Of a stretch of 64,000 nt of DNA, positions 1-10,499 are shown piece after piece; within the stretch, counting starts at the first letter, position 1; each line of letters opens with the position of its first letter. Origin of the DNA: Rosellinia necatrix (Eukaryota > Ascomycota > Sordariomycetes > Xylariales > Xylariaceae); the NCBI GenBank assembly GCA_021209875.1, contig JAGYVD010000008.1:620001-684000 (forward strand), read 5' to 3'. The position numbers and the translations under genes were made by a program. The notes below the pieces were generated by a model. It had not been told where the DNA came from and ran no database searches. It saw only the letters and a list, made by a program, of their open reading frames with translations.

Positions 1-1881
1 TTTAAAAAAATAGCCGGAGCTTTTAATATTTAGCAAAACATAAAAACAGTTGATATATTAATTAAACAGCAATTAAAAGCTTTTTTAATAAAAAGTTAGC
101 AAAACTAAAGCATTAAGCTTATAAGTTATATATATTTATTTAGTTGTAAAAACATAGATTTTTTTAATAAATTTTATAATAACTTTTATAAAAAAAACGT
201 ATAAAATAAATTAATAAACTAACTTTGTTTATATATTTTGTATTTATAATATAATAATTAATATTAAGCAAAATAAAACTTTTAAATATAATAATATAAA
301 AAAGCTAAATAGTTATAAACTTAAAAAATTTTAATAAAATAGCTGTATTAAACAACAATTTATTATTATTATAAACAAAAATAATTAAATTTTTTAAAAA
401 AAAGCATTTTATAACTGTTATTAATGTAGTAACGTTTTTCTACTAGTTTTTAATACATTTAGACTTTAAAAACCAGTTTATAATAATAAGCTTAAAAAAA
501 ATTAAAAAATACTGCGTCGCAGTAATAAAATTCTATAATTTCCTAGCTTATATATAACGCTATATAAACAATCTTTTTAAAATGCATTAAAAATACTACA
601 AAATATTTATAAATAATATAATAATATTTTTAAACACTGCTAAACAGTATAAAAAACATTTAAAACTATATTTAAGCTATTTAAAATAAATATATAATTA
701 TATTACTAATAAAATTTTTTATTAGCTATTTTTTAATAAACTTATTTAAATTTAAAATAAACACGTTTAAAATAGCAACATTAAAAAACCGTGTTGTAGC
801 AATTTGCAACTTAGTTTTTTTAAGTTAATTAAAAGCCTTTAAATAATATATAAGCACAACAGGATTTTTATATAGCTTGATTTTATATTATATAAAGCTA
901 ATTAAGCCGCTATAAAAAAAAAGCCGTTTTATTAGCTAAAAATAAGCAAATAAAACGTATTAAAACAAAAAAACTAAATAAATATAAAACGTATATAAAA
1001 ATTAAGTATTATAAACTAACTGTTTTAAAAATAGCTTTGTTTAAAGCCATATAAAATATTATATATAAAAAAAATATTTTATTTTACTACAACTTATATA
1101 AAAAATTATTTTTATAAATTAATAGATTAATTAAAAAAGTTTTAAAGTAATAATTTTTTATTTAAAGCTAAAAAATATATAAAAACTAAAAAAACACAAT
1201 TTTTAGTATTAACGTCTAACCAGTAATATATTTAAATAAATTATTAGTTAATATAAAAATAAACTATAAACTTTCAGAACTAAAAATAGCATGCTTAATT
1301 TAAACTGTTAAAAAGCTGCGCACGATAATATAATCTAATAAAAAACTAGTAATTATACTAATAAACTATTTAGCTATTAAAAATATCGTTAAATAAACAA
1401 CTTTGAAAACTGCTGCTATTAGGCGTGCTGATCGCGGATTGGTTAATTTGTTTATTTATTTATTATAATATGGACTATATATATATTATTTGCTAAATAG
1501 GCTAAACTATATATTAAACGCTTTTAATTATTTGTAAATAGTATTAAACGTTTAAAAAATAGACAGAAAACTAGTAAAAATAAACAATAAACTTATGCTA
1601 AATATAATATAAAAAAAATTAAAAGCTGCGTTTTATATGTTTATATTAAAAATAATTATAAATAAAACTTTAAAAAACGAATTTTCGGCAGCATATGTAA
1701 AAAATTATAAATACGCACAAGTACTAAAAAACTTAAAAACATTTAAAAAAAAAAAAAAAAGCGATAAGAACGTCGCAGTTTATTTTAAGCTTAAATATTT
1801 TTTTAATATTATTATAAATAAATTAATATATAATATATATATAAACATAAAACGTTTATATATCCTGATCAGCATAATTAA
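1..1881. other. AT-rich RIP-damaged tract, no gene
   Basis: This stretch is almost entirely A and T with stop codons in every frame. One 133-codon reading frame at 1637-2038 runs through lysine/asparagine-rich noise into the first LTR and is not a gene. I see no recognisable element ends here. The composition matches heavily RIP-mutated repeat DNA. Confidence 0.7.
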
Positions 1882-2136
1882 TGATATGTCTGGTCAGGGG
1901 TATGAAGCTGTAAATAGCTGTATTTTGCTGTATGCTGGTCTAGTTTATGGTGTTGTATATAGTTGTGATGAAGATGGTGGAATTCTAGGTGCAGTCCTAG
2001 AATTCCACCTACTAGTACAGGTAGGTGGGTGGGCCTAGCCTAAGTGGGCTAGCCCAGGTGGCCTGGGCCACCTTATTTAATCTTACAGTGGGGCAACTAG
2101 TGGTGCTAAGCCTAGCACCTTTTACTTACTTTAACA
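1882..2136. repeat. Left LTR of the 2.74-kb element
   Basis: It is a 255-bp direct repeat with its partner at 4366-4620. It begins TGATATGTCTGG and ends TTTAACA. It is far richer in G+C than the surrounding DNA and contains a perfect 13-bp-arm hairpin at 1977-2008 (arms GTGGAATTCTAGG and its complement, 6-nt loop) and a GGTGGCC..GGCCACC inverted repeat. Confidence 0.85.
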
Positions 2137-3237
2137 AAATGCCGGGCACTTGAAAAGCAGTTGCTGCTTTTAGTAACTACCTGGCAACGGCTGGCCAATT
2201 AATTCTTTAAAATTTTATTAGTCTAATCTAAGCCTTCTATTTAGTCCTAAGCTTTCTACTTGGTTCTAAGCTTTCTATTTGGTCTTAAAGCTTTAACTTG
2301 GCTTTAAGCTTTTTTAAGTGCTAATTTGTATAAAAACGCAATAAAATAAATAAGCCGTTATTTGGCTAGCATATTAGTTAACCACTTTTTTAATTAGAAA
2401 TTCTGCTGGTCTGGCCGCGGCTGCAGTTGTAGTTGCGACTGCTTTTAGTTTTTCTGCGGTTTTAGCTACGCGTATTAGAACTAATAGAACTACTAGCTTT
2501 ATTTAGATAGTTAGAGCTTTTAATATTTTAGAAGTTATTTTGTTTATATAGTTATTGTTAGTATTTTTGTTTGCTAAAGCTAAGGCTATAGCTAGAGTTA
2601 AAGCTACAGAAGCGTTCAGCTTTCCGTTTGAAGCTACTATAAGCTTGTTTAATTTTCTTTATATAGCTTTTTAAAGTTTTTTTAGCTTTTAGCTCTTTTA
2701 TATAATTAGAAATAAGTTTATTTTATTAGTCCTGAATAATTGTTATAACTTCTAGCTAATTAAAATTATTTTTTTTAAAAGTTTTGTTAGCCCGCGCGTA
2801 CTATAATTTGCGCTATATAAATTAAAGCATCGCGTGCTTGTTTTTAGCTATATTACGCAAAAACAAGTTGCTAGTTATAAATAAGCGCGTAGTACGTTCA
2901 GACTATATTTTAAAACGGTTTTTTAAGGCCGCGATAACCTTATTTAAGCCGGCTTTATGTAAAATACGCTGTTAGTTAGCTGGTAATTCGCTGTTTTATT
3001 ATTTTAAAGCTTAGCTACGTAATAAGCAATTAATCCAGCTAAAAATTTAGCTAAAGAAGTGTTGCTTTTCGACTAAAGCCCGCAGTTTATTTATAAACAA
3101 CTAAATATCTGTATAAATAACGTTACTTCTAGCAGTTATTATCTTAATATCTGCTGGGTTAGAATAACTAAGGTCGAAATAGCTTATATCTAAAGCTTTT
3201 AAACAAGCCGTATATTTAAAGCCTTGATTAGTTAGAT

Positions 3238-3420
3238 CGGCCTAACTATTTTGGTTAACTAGGTTAAATTAACTAGTCTAATTAGCTGGATCAAATTAAC
3301 CTGCTTAATTAACTAAGTTAAATTAGCTAGCCTGATTAGCTAGATTAAAACGACTGGCTTAGTAGGCTGGATTGTTAAAATAGCTAAACATTTAATTAGC
3401 TGAATTAGCTGGATTATAGG
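3238..3420. repeat. Imperfect short tandem repeats of a TTAGCTGGATTA type
   Basis: Roughly 28-bp units built from gattagctgga / taactagg-like words recur several times in this span. A related G-rich run of ggctaagctagg words lies at about 3945-4040. They lie in the interior of the 2.74-kb LTR element and may encode a low-complexity part of its protein. Confidence 0.5.
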
Positions 3421-3920
3421 TAAAATACGTAGCTGTATTAATAATTAAATATATAACCGGTCTATAATATATAGCCAGATTAACTAGAGGAGCTGTAGTA
3501 TTTATAAAAAAAGGGCTAACATTAATATTTTTAGTAGCTAGAGGCTTTACAAGTAGAATCTTTAAGCTAGTGTTATTATTAGCTTTAATAAAGTTATCGG
3601 CTTTAGACTTGTTAGCTTAGGCTGTTTTAGTTTAGTTGTTTGTTTAGTTTTTAAAGCTACTGCTATTTTATATATAGCCGATTAATAAATTTAAACAGTT
3701 ATTTATAAAGCCTATTTTTAACTCTAAGGAGCCTAGTTTTATATTTAAAGCATTTATTTTTAAGTTAAAAGACTTGGTTGTAGCTTATAACTCGACATAA
3801 AATATTTTTAATTCGGTAATATCTGCAGCTAATTTATTGTATTTTTTGTTTAAGCTGTTAACGCGTTTTTATAGCGTACTTACATCTTTCTGTATATTAT
3901 TTATTAAAACAGCTTTTGTT
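3330..3920 (-). pseudogene. Degenerate gag-like reading frame in the 2.74-kb element
   Basis: On the minus strand from about 3920, one frame gives a segment with heptad-like spacing (motif RVNSLNKKYNKLAADI) interrupted by a TAA that would have been CAA. Further down another frame stays open with only a few TAA interruptions and is rich in Asn, Ser, Thr and Pro. Such coiled-coil plus low-complexity composition is common in fungal LTR-element gag proteins, but no zinc knuckle is visible. The function is inferred from position between LTRs, not from homology. Confidence 0.35.
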
Positions 3921-4365
3921 TAATAATTAGTAGAAGCTATAACTTGGCTAGGCTGGCCGGCTAAGCTAGGCTAAGCTAAGCTAGGTCGGCTTGGTCGGCT
4001 AAGTAGGCTAGGCTTAAATAAGCTAGGTCGGCTAGGGCTAGAGTCGGTAGAATCGGTAGCTTAGTTAAATTAGCTAGAATTAACAGATCTAGCTAAAAAC
4101 GTTAAAAACGATAAAATTAGTAAGACTAGCTGGAATTAATAAATCTAAAGCTCTGATTAGTTAGTTAATTAGTTAGGGACTTAACTAGTTAATAGATAAG
4201 ATAGCGCAATTTGCAGCTAATTCCACTAGTTCTTTTATATTTGGCCGCGCAGTATAAACTGCCGCAGGGCAAAAAAGCCGTTTTTAACCGCGAGACCTAA
4301 GTAAATAGTTTATAAAAGCTGCTTAAAGAAGTATTTTTAGTCCGATCGTTGCAGAAGCACTAATT

Positions 4366-4620
4366 TAATATGTTTGGTCAGAGGTATAAAGCTGTAAATA
4401 GCTGTATTTTGCTGTATGCTGGTCTAGTTTATAGTGTTATATATAGTTGTGATAAAGATAGTGGAATTCTAAGTGTAGTCCTAGAATTCCACCTATTAGT
4501 ACAGGTAGGTGGGTGGGCCTAGCCCAAGTGGGCTAGCCCAGGTGGCCTGGGCCACCTTATCTAATCTTACAGTGGAGCAACTGGTGGTGCCAAGCCTGGC
4601 ACCCCTTGCCTACTCTAACA
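4366..4620. repeat. Right LTR of the 2.74-kb element
   Basis: It is the partner of 1882-2136 over its full 255 bp. Most differences between the two copies are C/T or G/A transitions, consistent with independent RIP hits. It ends CTCTAACA and is followed by the GTTAA flank. Confidence 0.85.
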
Positions 4621-4973
4621 GTTAAAAAAATTTTAAAACAAACATATAATAAAAAACAGTACTATAATGCTTAATAAATAATATAAACATTAAAACTATT
4701 TATAATAGTTAATAAAACATAAATAATAAAAAATCAGATTAAATATTATAACATATATAATTTAAATTAAGCTAATAAATAGTTATTTATAAAAAAGCTA
4801 AAATTAATTAAACTTAAAAACTTATTATTTATATATATTATAAATATGAACTTTATTTTAGCACTTTTAAAAATTAAAATTAAAAGTATTTTTTAGCAGT
4901 TAAACAAAAAAACACTATATTTTAATATATATAACGCTATAATAATAGTTTTATACTTTATTTTAAAACATAT

Positions 4974-5159
4974 TAGTATAGCTTACTAAGGGTAGTGTGG
5001 TATTGAGTCTGTAAAAGTGTGATGTAGATTAGATGGAGGCTTCTGGTCCCGCAGGGACCAGAAGCCTTTTAGGCTAGGTTACCTTATCTAAGCTACACAA
5101 TCCTTATCTAGCTAGCGGAGCTAGCTAGATAAGGAGCCCCCCCTTTCCTGACTGTGTCA
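4974..5159. mobile_element. Solo LTR, 186 bp, TSD CATAT
   Basis: The element starts TAGTATAGC (original TG end apparently RIP-converted to TA) and ends CTGTGTCA. It is flanked on both sides by CATAT (4969-4973 and 5160-5164), a perfect 5-bp target duplication. It contains two perfect hairpins: 14-bp arms at 5037-5067 with a GCA loop, and 15-bp arms at 5102-5134 with a GGA loop. There is no partner LTR in the window, so it is read as a solo LTR left by recombination, although a small non-LTR inverted-repeat element is also possible. Confidence 0.7.
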
Positions 5160-5164
5160 CATAT

Positions 5165-6006
5165 ATTATTAATTTTTAAATATAAAAAATATATAATAAA
5201 AAAATAAAGCATTGTTTTAACTAAACAATTTTTATTAAATAACTAAAGCATTTTTAAAAAAATTATTTTTAATAAAAACTAAAAATTTATATCTAATTTT
5301 TAATAAAATATATAAAAGTTATTTAATATTAAACTTATAATAACAGCTGTATATTATTTATAAATAAACGGCCGGTTAAAACATAAAAACTAAACAGTTA
5401 AAATAATAATATAATATTATATATTTATTAAACTAAAAACAAATTAAATAAATATTATATTTTTTTTATAATAAAATTTAAACGCTGCATATAATAATAT
5501 TACGTATTTAATTTTTTATAAACAGCTATTTAAGTTTAAATTGCCCGGTGTATTAAAAATATTAATTAATTTTAACAATAGTAAAAATTTTTTAGACATA
5601 TATTTTTTTTGCAAGCATTTGCGTTAAAACGCTTATTTAGCAATAAATTTTGCTTAAGCTGCAGCAAAACATATTTATAATACTAAACACCGCTTATTAA
5701 AATTTAATAAAAAAAAATCAAATTTATTTACACTTATATAAAAAGTATTATTTGCTTAATCAACTATTAAAAAAATACTTTTAATAAAAATTAAAACTTT
5801 AAATAATTAAGCAATAAATAAAAAACCTAGCTTATAAATTAAACTTTTTTAATAATTTCTATATTTATTTAATAATTTCTATAAAGCATTTACGCGCAAC
5901 TTTTAAAAAATTTAACTTTTTTAAGCAATAAATACCGCCGCTTAAACTTATAAAAGCTAAACAAAATTTTAGCAAAAAAATATATATAAAATAAAAATCG
6001 TTTTTA
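5165..6006. other. AT-rich stretch without gene
   Basis: The stretch is A+T rich with stops in all frames. A 65-codon open frame at 5865-6062 (-) runs into the solo LTR and has no gene-like features. Nothing else is recognised. Confidence 0.6.
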
Positions 6007-6011
6007 AATAT

Positions 6012-6332
6012 TGTCACGATGAAGTGGATAGCCTTGGCAGAAGGCTGGTGATCGCAGCCCAAGTGCCGCGGTGAGCCCTGTGGCTAAGTTAGTGGCTGTT
6101 GTGGTGAGCGGTCGGGCTTGTATGAGCCCGACCCACTCAAACGGACCAATCACAGGGCAGGAAAGATATGATCCTTTCTGGGCTGTATATATAAGCTGGC
6201 CAGTCCGATTATTTCTGTATAATACAACTTAACTATATAGATCACTAATATAAGCTCGAATTAACTTGCCTGCACTGATCGCTCGGCTCTAATTCCACTG
6301 TTCCTATACGATTCATCTGTTCCTCCGCGACA
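6012..6332. mobile_element. Solo LTR, 321 bp, TSD AATAT, little RIP damage
   Basis: It begins TGTCACGATGAAG and ends CCGCGACA, with TG..CA termini and the 5-bp duplication AATAT on both sides (6007-6011 and 6333-6337). Base composition is close to that of the gene-bearing half of the window. A TATA-like TATATATAAG near 6185 fits an LTR promoter. No second copy exists in the window. The lack of RIP damage beside fully degraded neighbours suggests a young insertion or one too short for RIP. Confidence 0.82.
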
Positions 6333-6534
6333 AATATCGTTTTAACTAAAAACATAACAGCTTTAATTATTTTATTAAATAAAAAAAAATAAAATTATAA
6401 ATATAATTAATAAATAATAAAAAAACAACTTTAACATAGTAAAAAGCTTATTAAAAAATATTAAAACTAATATAGTTTATGTTTTATTATATAAATAAAC
6501 GTTAAAAAAAAAGGCTGACCGTAATAAATTATAT

Positions 6535-6771
6535 AACAGACTCTGCTAAAATCAGCAGAACTTTTTAATCAGCGCAGCTTTTTAATACACGCGCGTAAAA
6601 AAAGCGCTTATATAAGCCCCTCGCTTGGGGTGCTATAACCTGTAGCTACAAGCACAACTTAATTAGGCCTAGCCTTATATATATGGGCCCTAGCCCACAC
6701 CTAAGTAAAACTTTAGCTTAGCCTAGATTTACTAATTCTTCATCTTTTATAATACACACTTTACACCCCCC
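6535..6771 (+). promoter_or_regulatory. G+C-richer island with TATA-like box upstream of a relic ORF
   Basis: A block of roughly balanced composition interrupts the AT-rich tract. It contains CGCTTATATAAGC (TATA-like) near 6608 and short inverted repeats such as CCCCTCGCTTGGGG. It ends just before an ATG at 6772 that opens a degraded reading frame, so it may be the 5' untranslated region or terminal repeat of an old element. I could not define its ends or a target duplication. Confidence 0.35.
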
Positions 6772-7133
6772 ATGGTGCACCTCTCAGTGGCCTTCGGAAT
6801 AGTATATAAAACACGCGAAAAAATAGCTATTAAAGCTGAACGGGCAGAAAAACTAAAAAATTAGCTTATTTAAAAAAATTAAACAGAAATCTGTTAGTTT
6901 ATAGGTGCTTTTAAACTAATTAAACGGTAGATATATAACTGCTTAAAAATATCTAGACTTTTTAACAGACTATAGAAAAACGTCTTATAGTAATAAAAAA
7001 AATATAAAAATATATTTTTTAATATATTAAAACGTATAGCTGCTACTGTAGTAAAAATATACAGATATTAGTTAAACGTTTTTATTAATATATATTTAAA
7101 TATATTTATATTTAAAACAAAATATTATATTAT
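6772..7133 (+). pseudogene. Relic transposon-like ORF cut by the Ty3 element
   Basis: From the ATG at 6772 a plausible protein start (MVHLSVAFG..) runs 31 codons to a TAG that could be a mutated CAG. It then continues in the same frame with repeated TAA/TAG codons up to the left end of the Ty3/gypsy LTR at 7134. The visible part is basic and rich in Lys, Glu and Leu. No family is recognised. The abrupt end at the LTR suggests the Ty3 element inserted into it. Confidence 0.3.
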
Positions 7134-7386
7134 TAGTTACGGATGGCTGGTCTGGTCCTTCCTGTAGCATGCGTGGCACGCGCAGGACATCCATACACCT
7201 GTTGCTAACTGGTGCGCACAGACCAGCTGTAGCGCACAGACTAGACCCACCCTACATCTGCACTTAGCCAGAATTCTAGTAGGCTAATTCCTCCTATTTA
7301 CTTTTTTTTTTTTTATTTGTAGATTTTTTATATAATATATTATTTATTATTAAAGCTTTAACTTTTTATTTATAATTAGTGCAACA
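7134..7386 (+). repeat. 5' LTR of the Ty3/gypsy element
   Basis: A 253-bp repeat that starts TAGTTACGG (RIP form of TGGTTACGG) and ends GTGCAACA. It shares with the right copy the G+C-rich core around TAGCGCACAGAC and the GCCAGAATTCTAGTAGGC-type segment. Confidence 0.85.
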
Positions 7387-10300
7387 ATTTATAAATTACT
7401 TAATTTATTTTTAAAACATTAGGACTGCTTTTCTAAATATTTTTTATTAACTAATCTTAAGATAGCTTTTACTGCAAAAGCTAAAAGTAGCTAAAAACAA
7501 GCTAAAACTTTAGCACGTTAAAAAACAACCCTGTTCTGCACGACGTTTAAATCTTTTAATTATTTCGTTAGTAAAACTTCTAATAATATATATAAAACTA
7601 AATATATTTAATTTAGCTTTAAAAAACCTGTTATAACGTAATTTATTATAAAAACTAAAAATAAAACCGATGTTAGCGCTTAAAAACCGCTAATAAAACT
7701 AGCCCTGGAATTCTACTTGTAAATCTAGGACTTTAAATTTAAAAAAGCATTATATAAAAAAATAAGCAAGTTTTTTTTTAAAGCTATCGGTTTATTAATA
7801 TAATAGTTTATAAGCCTAGCCGTTAAAAGCAAGCAAACTATTTTTTTATAAAAACCGATCATAAAAAAAAATATTTTAGCTTAGCTAGACAATAAAAAAC
7901 TAATTAATTTTAAAGCATTTATTAACTTGGCTTATACATTTTTTACTGCTGCTGTTTTATTTAACAAAATAAAACTCCGAATATATATGCTGATAATATT
8001 TTAACAAATAATAATAAATTATTATTTTTTTATATAACATACCGTAAAATAAACAAAAATCGCTTTTAAATAAGCTAAAAAATTTAAAGCATATATAATT
8101 TAATTAAACAAAAAATTAAAAAAAATATAAAAAAAACTTAAAAACTAGACTATAAAACTAAAAATAATACAAAGCTATTTTATTAACTTATAAAAAAATT
8201 ACATTAAAACTTAATAAAAATTAAATAAGCTGCGTTAAATTGTTTTTTAAAAACTTTTTACGCTTAAATTAAAAAAAAGTTTTAATAATGCCGCCGTAAA
8301 CTATGCTATAGCTAAACTTAAATTAATAACTAGAAAATAAAACTGTTTATAAAATCTTTTATATAAATTAAACTAACAAATAATTGGCTTGCTTAGTTAA
8401 ATATAAAACATATTTTTTAGAAGTTTTAAAAAAATCTTATAAATTTATTAAAATTTTAATAAATAAATTTTATAATAAAACTATAAAAACAAAGTTAATT
8501 TTAAAGTTTAATATTATAATATAATAAATCGTTTAAAAGTTAATATAAACTAGTTTATAAATAATTTTATAAAAATAAGCGATATTAAATCTTATTTTGC
8601 TAAAAAAGCCTTAAAAAACCTGATTTTTTATTTGTTAGACAAGCATTTTAATATAATTACAATATTTAAAAATTTAATACAATATTTATACAACATTTAT
8701 AAAAATATAAACGTTTTAAAAAAATAAAAACTAATTATAAAACATTAAATTTTAATAAGTACTTTTTATTTAAATTTATTTAATTTAAAACAGACTTTAT
8801 AAAACTTATTAAAAAAACATGTTTTAATAAAACTAAATAAAAAAAAGAATTTAAAAACAAGTTGTTTTTATAATTTATAACTAAAACAATTTCTAAATAC
8901 TTTAAAAAATTAGTAGATTTTAACACGTATATAAAATATTGCATATAAATAGCCCACTATTTATTAATTAATAACTAAAAGCGTATTAACGCTTATAAAA
9001 CAAAAAAAACTATTAAAAACACGTTTTATATCTAGCATAACTATATTTTTATAACGCCTGTCGGAAAATAAATGTCTGCTTTATTTGCGTTATTATTAAC
9101 AAGTTAAAACTAAACGTTTAAATTATTAACCGAAAAAATAAAACAGCTGATTATAAAAAGTAAATATTTCCGTTATAAACAAAAAAAATATATTACTAAA
9201 GATTATTTTTTAAAACTTTTTAACTAGGCATAGCGCGACGCCTGCGTTAACGCTATTATAAACAAATATAAACTAACTTTTACTATAGTATTAAAAAAAA
9301 ACACTTTTAATATTAAAACAGAAAAAAAATAACCCTGGGGCAAATAAACTTTTTTTTAAAGCTAGTATTACTGTTTATAAATAAAAAAAATATAATAAAC
9401 AATTATTTAAATAATAAACCCCTATTATATATATATACTCTATATAATAATAAAATATTTTTAATAAATTATAACGTATTTAAAAACACAAGAGCAGATA
9501 TATATGCATATATAAATATACTTTTTGCTAAAAAACTAATAAAGCTATTTAACCTACTAATTATAAATAAGTTTAAACAACAAATAATTACTAAATATAA
9601 TAAAAAATCGGATTAAAAAATTAATATAGCGTTACAACTAACTTTAAAAATATATAATAAAACTTTTAAAAACGTTTTTATTAATATATTAAATATAAAC
9701 CGCGAAGTTATAATTAAAAAAAAATAGTTTAAACAATATAATATATTGCTAAACATAAAATAATATATTTTAGTTTTTCCTTCTAACTTATTAAAAAATT
9801 ATAAATATAGTTATATATTAGCAATAAATAAAACAGAAACTTGGTTGCGACACTTAAAATATTAAAAAAACGCTAACCGATAAAACTATAACATTAAACT
9901 TAATAAAAAAAAAAAAAAACATTAAAAAAAAAGTGCCGCAGTAAGTATTTTTAAAAATATGCCGCTAAAAATAGAAAAAAAAAACAACTTAACATAAAAC
10001 TATTTAAAAAAAATAAAAAAAAACTTAAAAAAAACTACTTTTTTTATGTTAAAAATAAAACCGATTTTAAAAAAAGTCGAAAAAAAAGTGTTATTTTTAT
10101 AAAAATCTAATATTAGCAGACCTTACCGCATAAGAAAAAACAGTATAAGCTGGTACAAAAAAAAACCTAACATTTAAATCGCTACTTTTAATATTATTAC
10201 GTTTATAACTTTAATAAAAAAAACTAAAGCGTTAACAGAGTATAAATTACTAGCATTTATTAGATTAATAAACTAATAAATAAAAAAAAAAATAAATAAA

Positions 10301-10499
10301 TAAAAACAAAAAATAAAAACAAGCTAGAACAAAAAGCATTAAAACTTATTTTTTTAAAATACTACAACTTTTTTAACGCGTTTAGCAAAAAAAAATCAGA
10401 CAATTTACCCCTTTATTAACCTTGTGTAAATTATAAAATAAATTTTATAAAAAATAAATTAGCTAAAGATTTAAAATATAATCTTTTATATAAAATGTT

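Larger units (their letters stand above)
1882..4620. mobile_element. 2.74-kb LTR retroelement, probably non-autonomous
   Basis: Two direct 255-bp terminal repeats (1882-2136 and 4366-4620) bound a 2.2-kb interior. Both repeats have TG..CA ends; the right copy now begins TA, as expected from RIP. The flanks read ATTAA on the left and GTTAA on the right, a 5-bp target duplication differing by one G-to-A transition. No reverse transcriptase or integrase motif is visible, and 2.2 kb is too short for a full gag-pol. On the minus strand (about 3920-3330) a reading frame stays open over long stretches, broken by TAA/TAG codons that look like mutated CAA/CAG. It starts with a coiled-coil-like segment and continues Asn/Ser/Pro-rich, which could be a gag remnant. 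Coding strand and family are therefore tentative. Confidence 0.75.

Noticed and set aside
1637..2038. 133-codon ORF at the start of the window
   Set aside because: Chance frame through AT-rich sequence running into an LTR; Lys/Asn/Ile noise.
6771..6800. Resemblance of CATGGTGCACCTCTCAGT to a common cloning-vector segment
   Set aside because: The match is short and imperfect, and it continues into fungal AT-rich DNA on both sides; contamination not supported.
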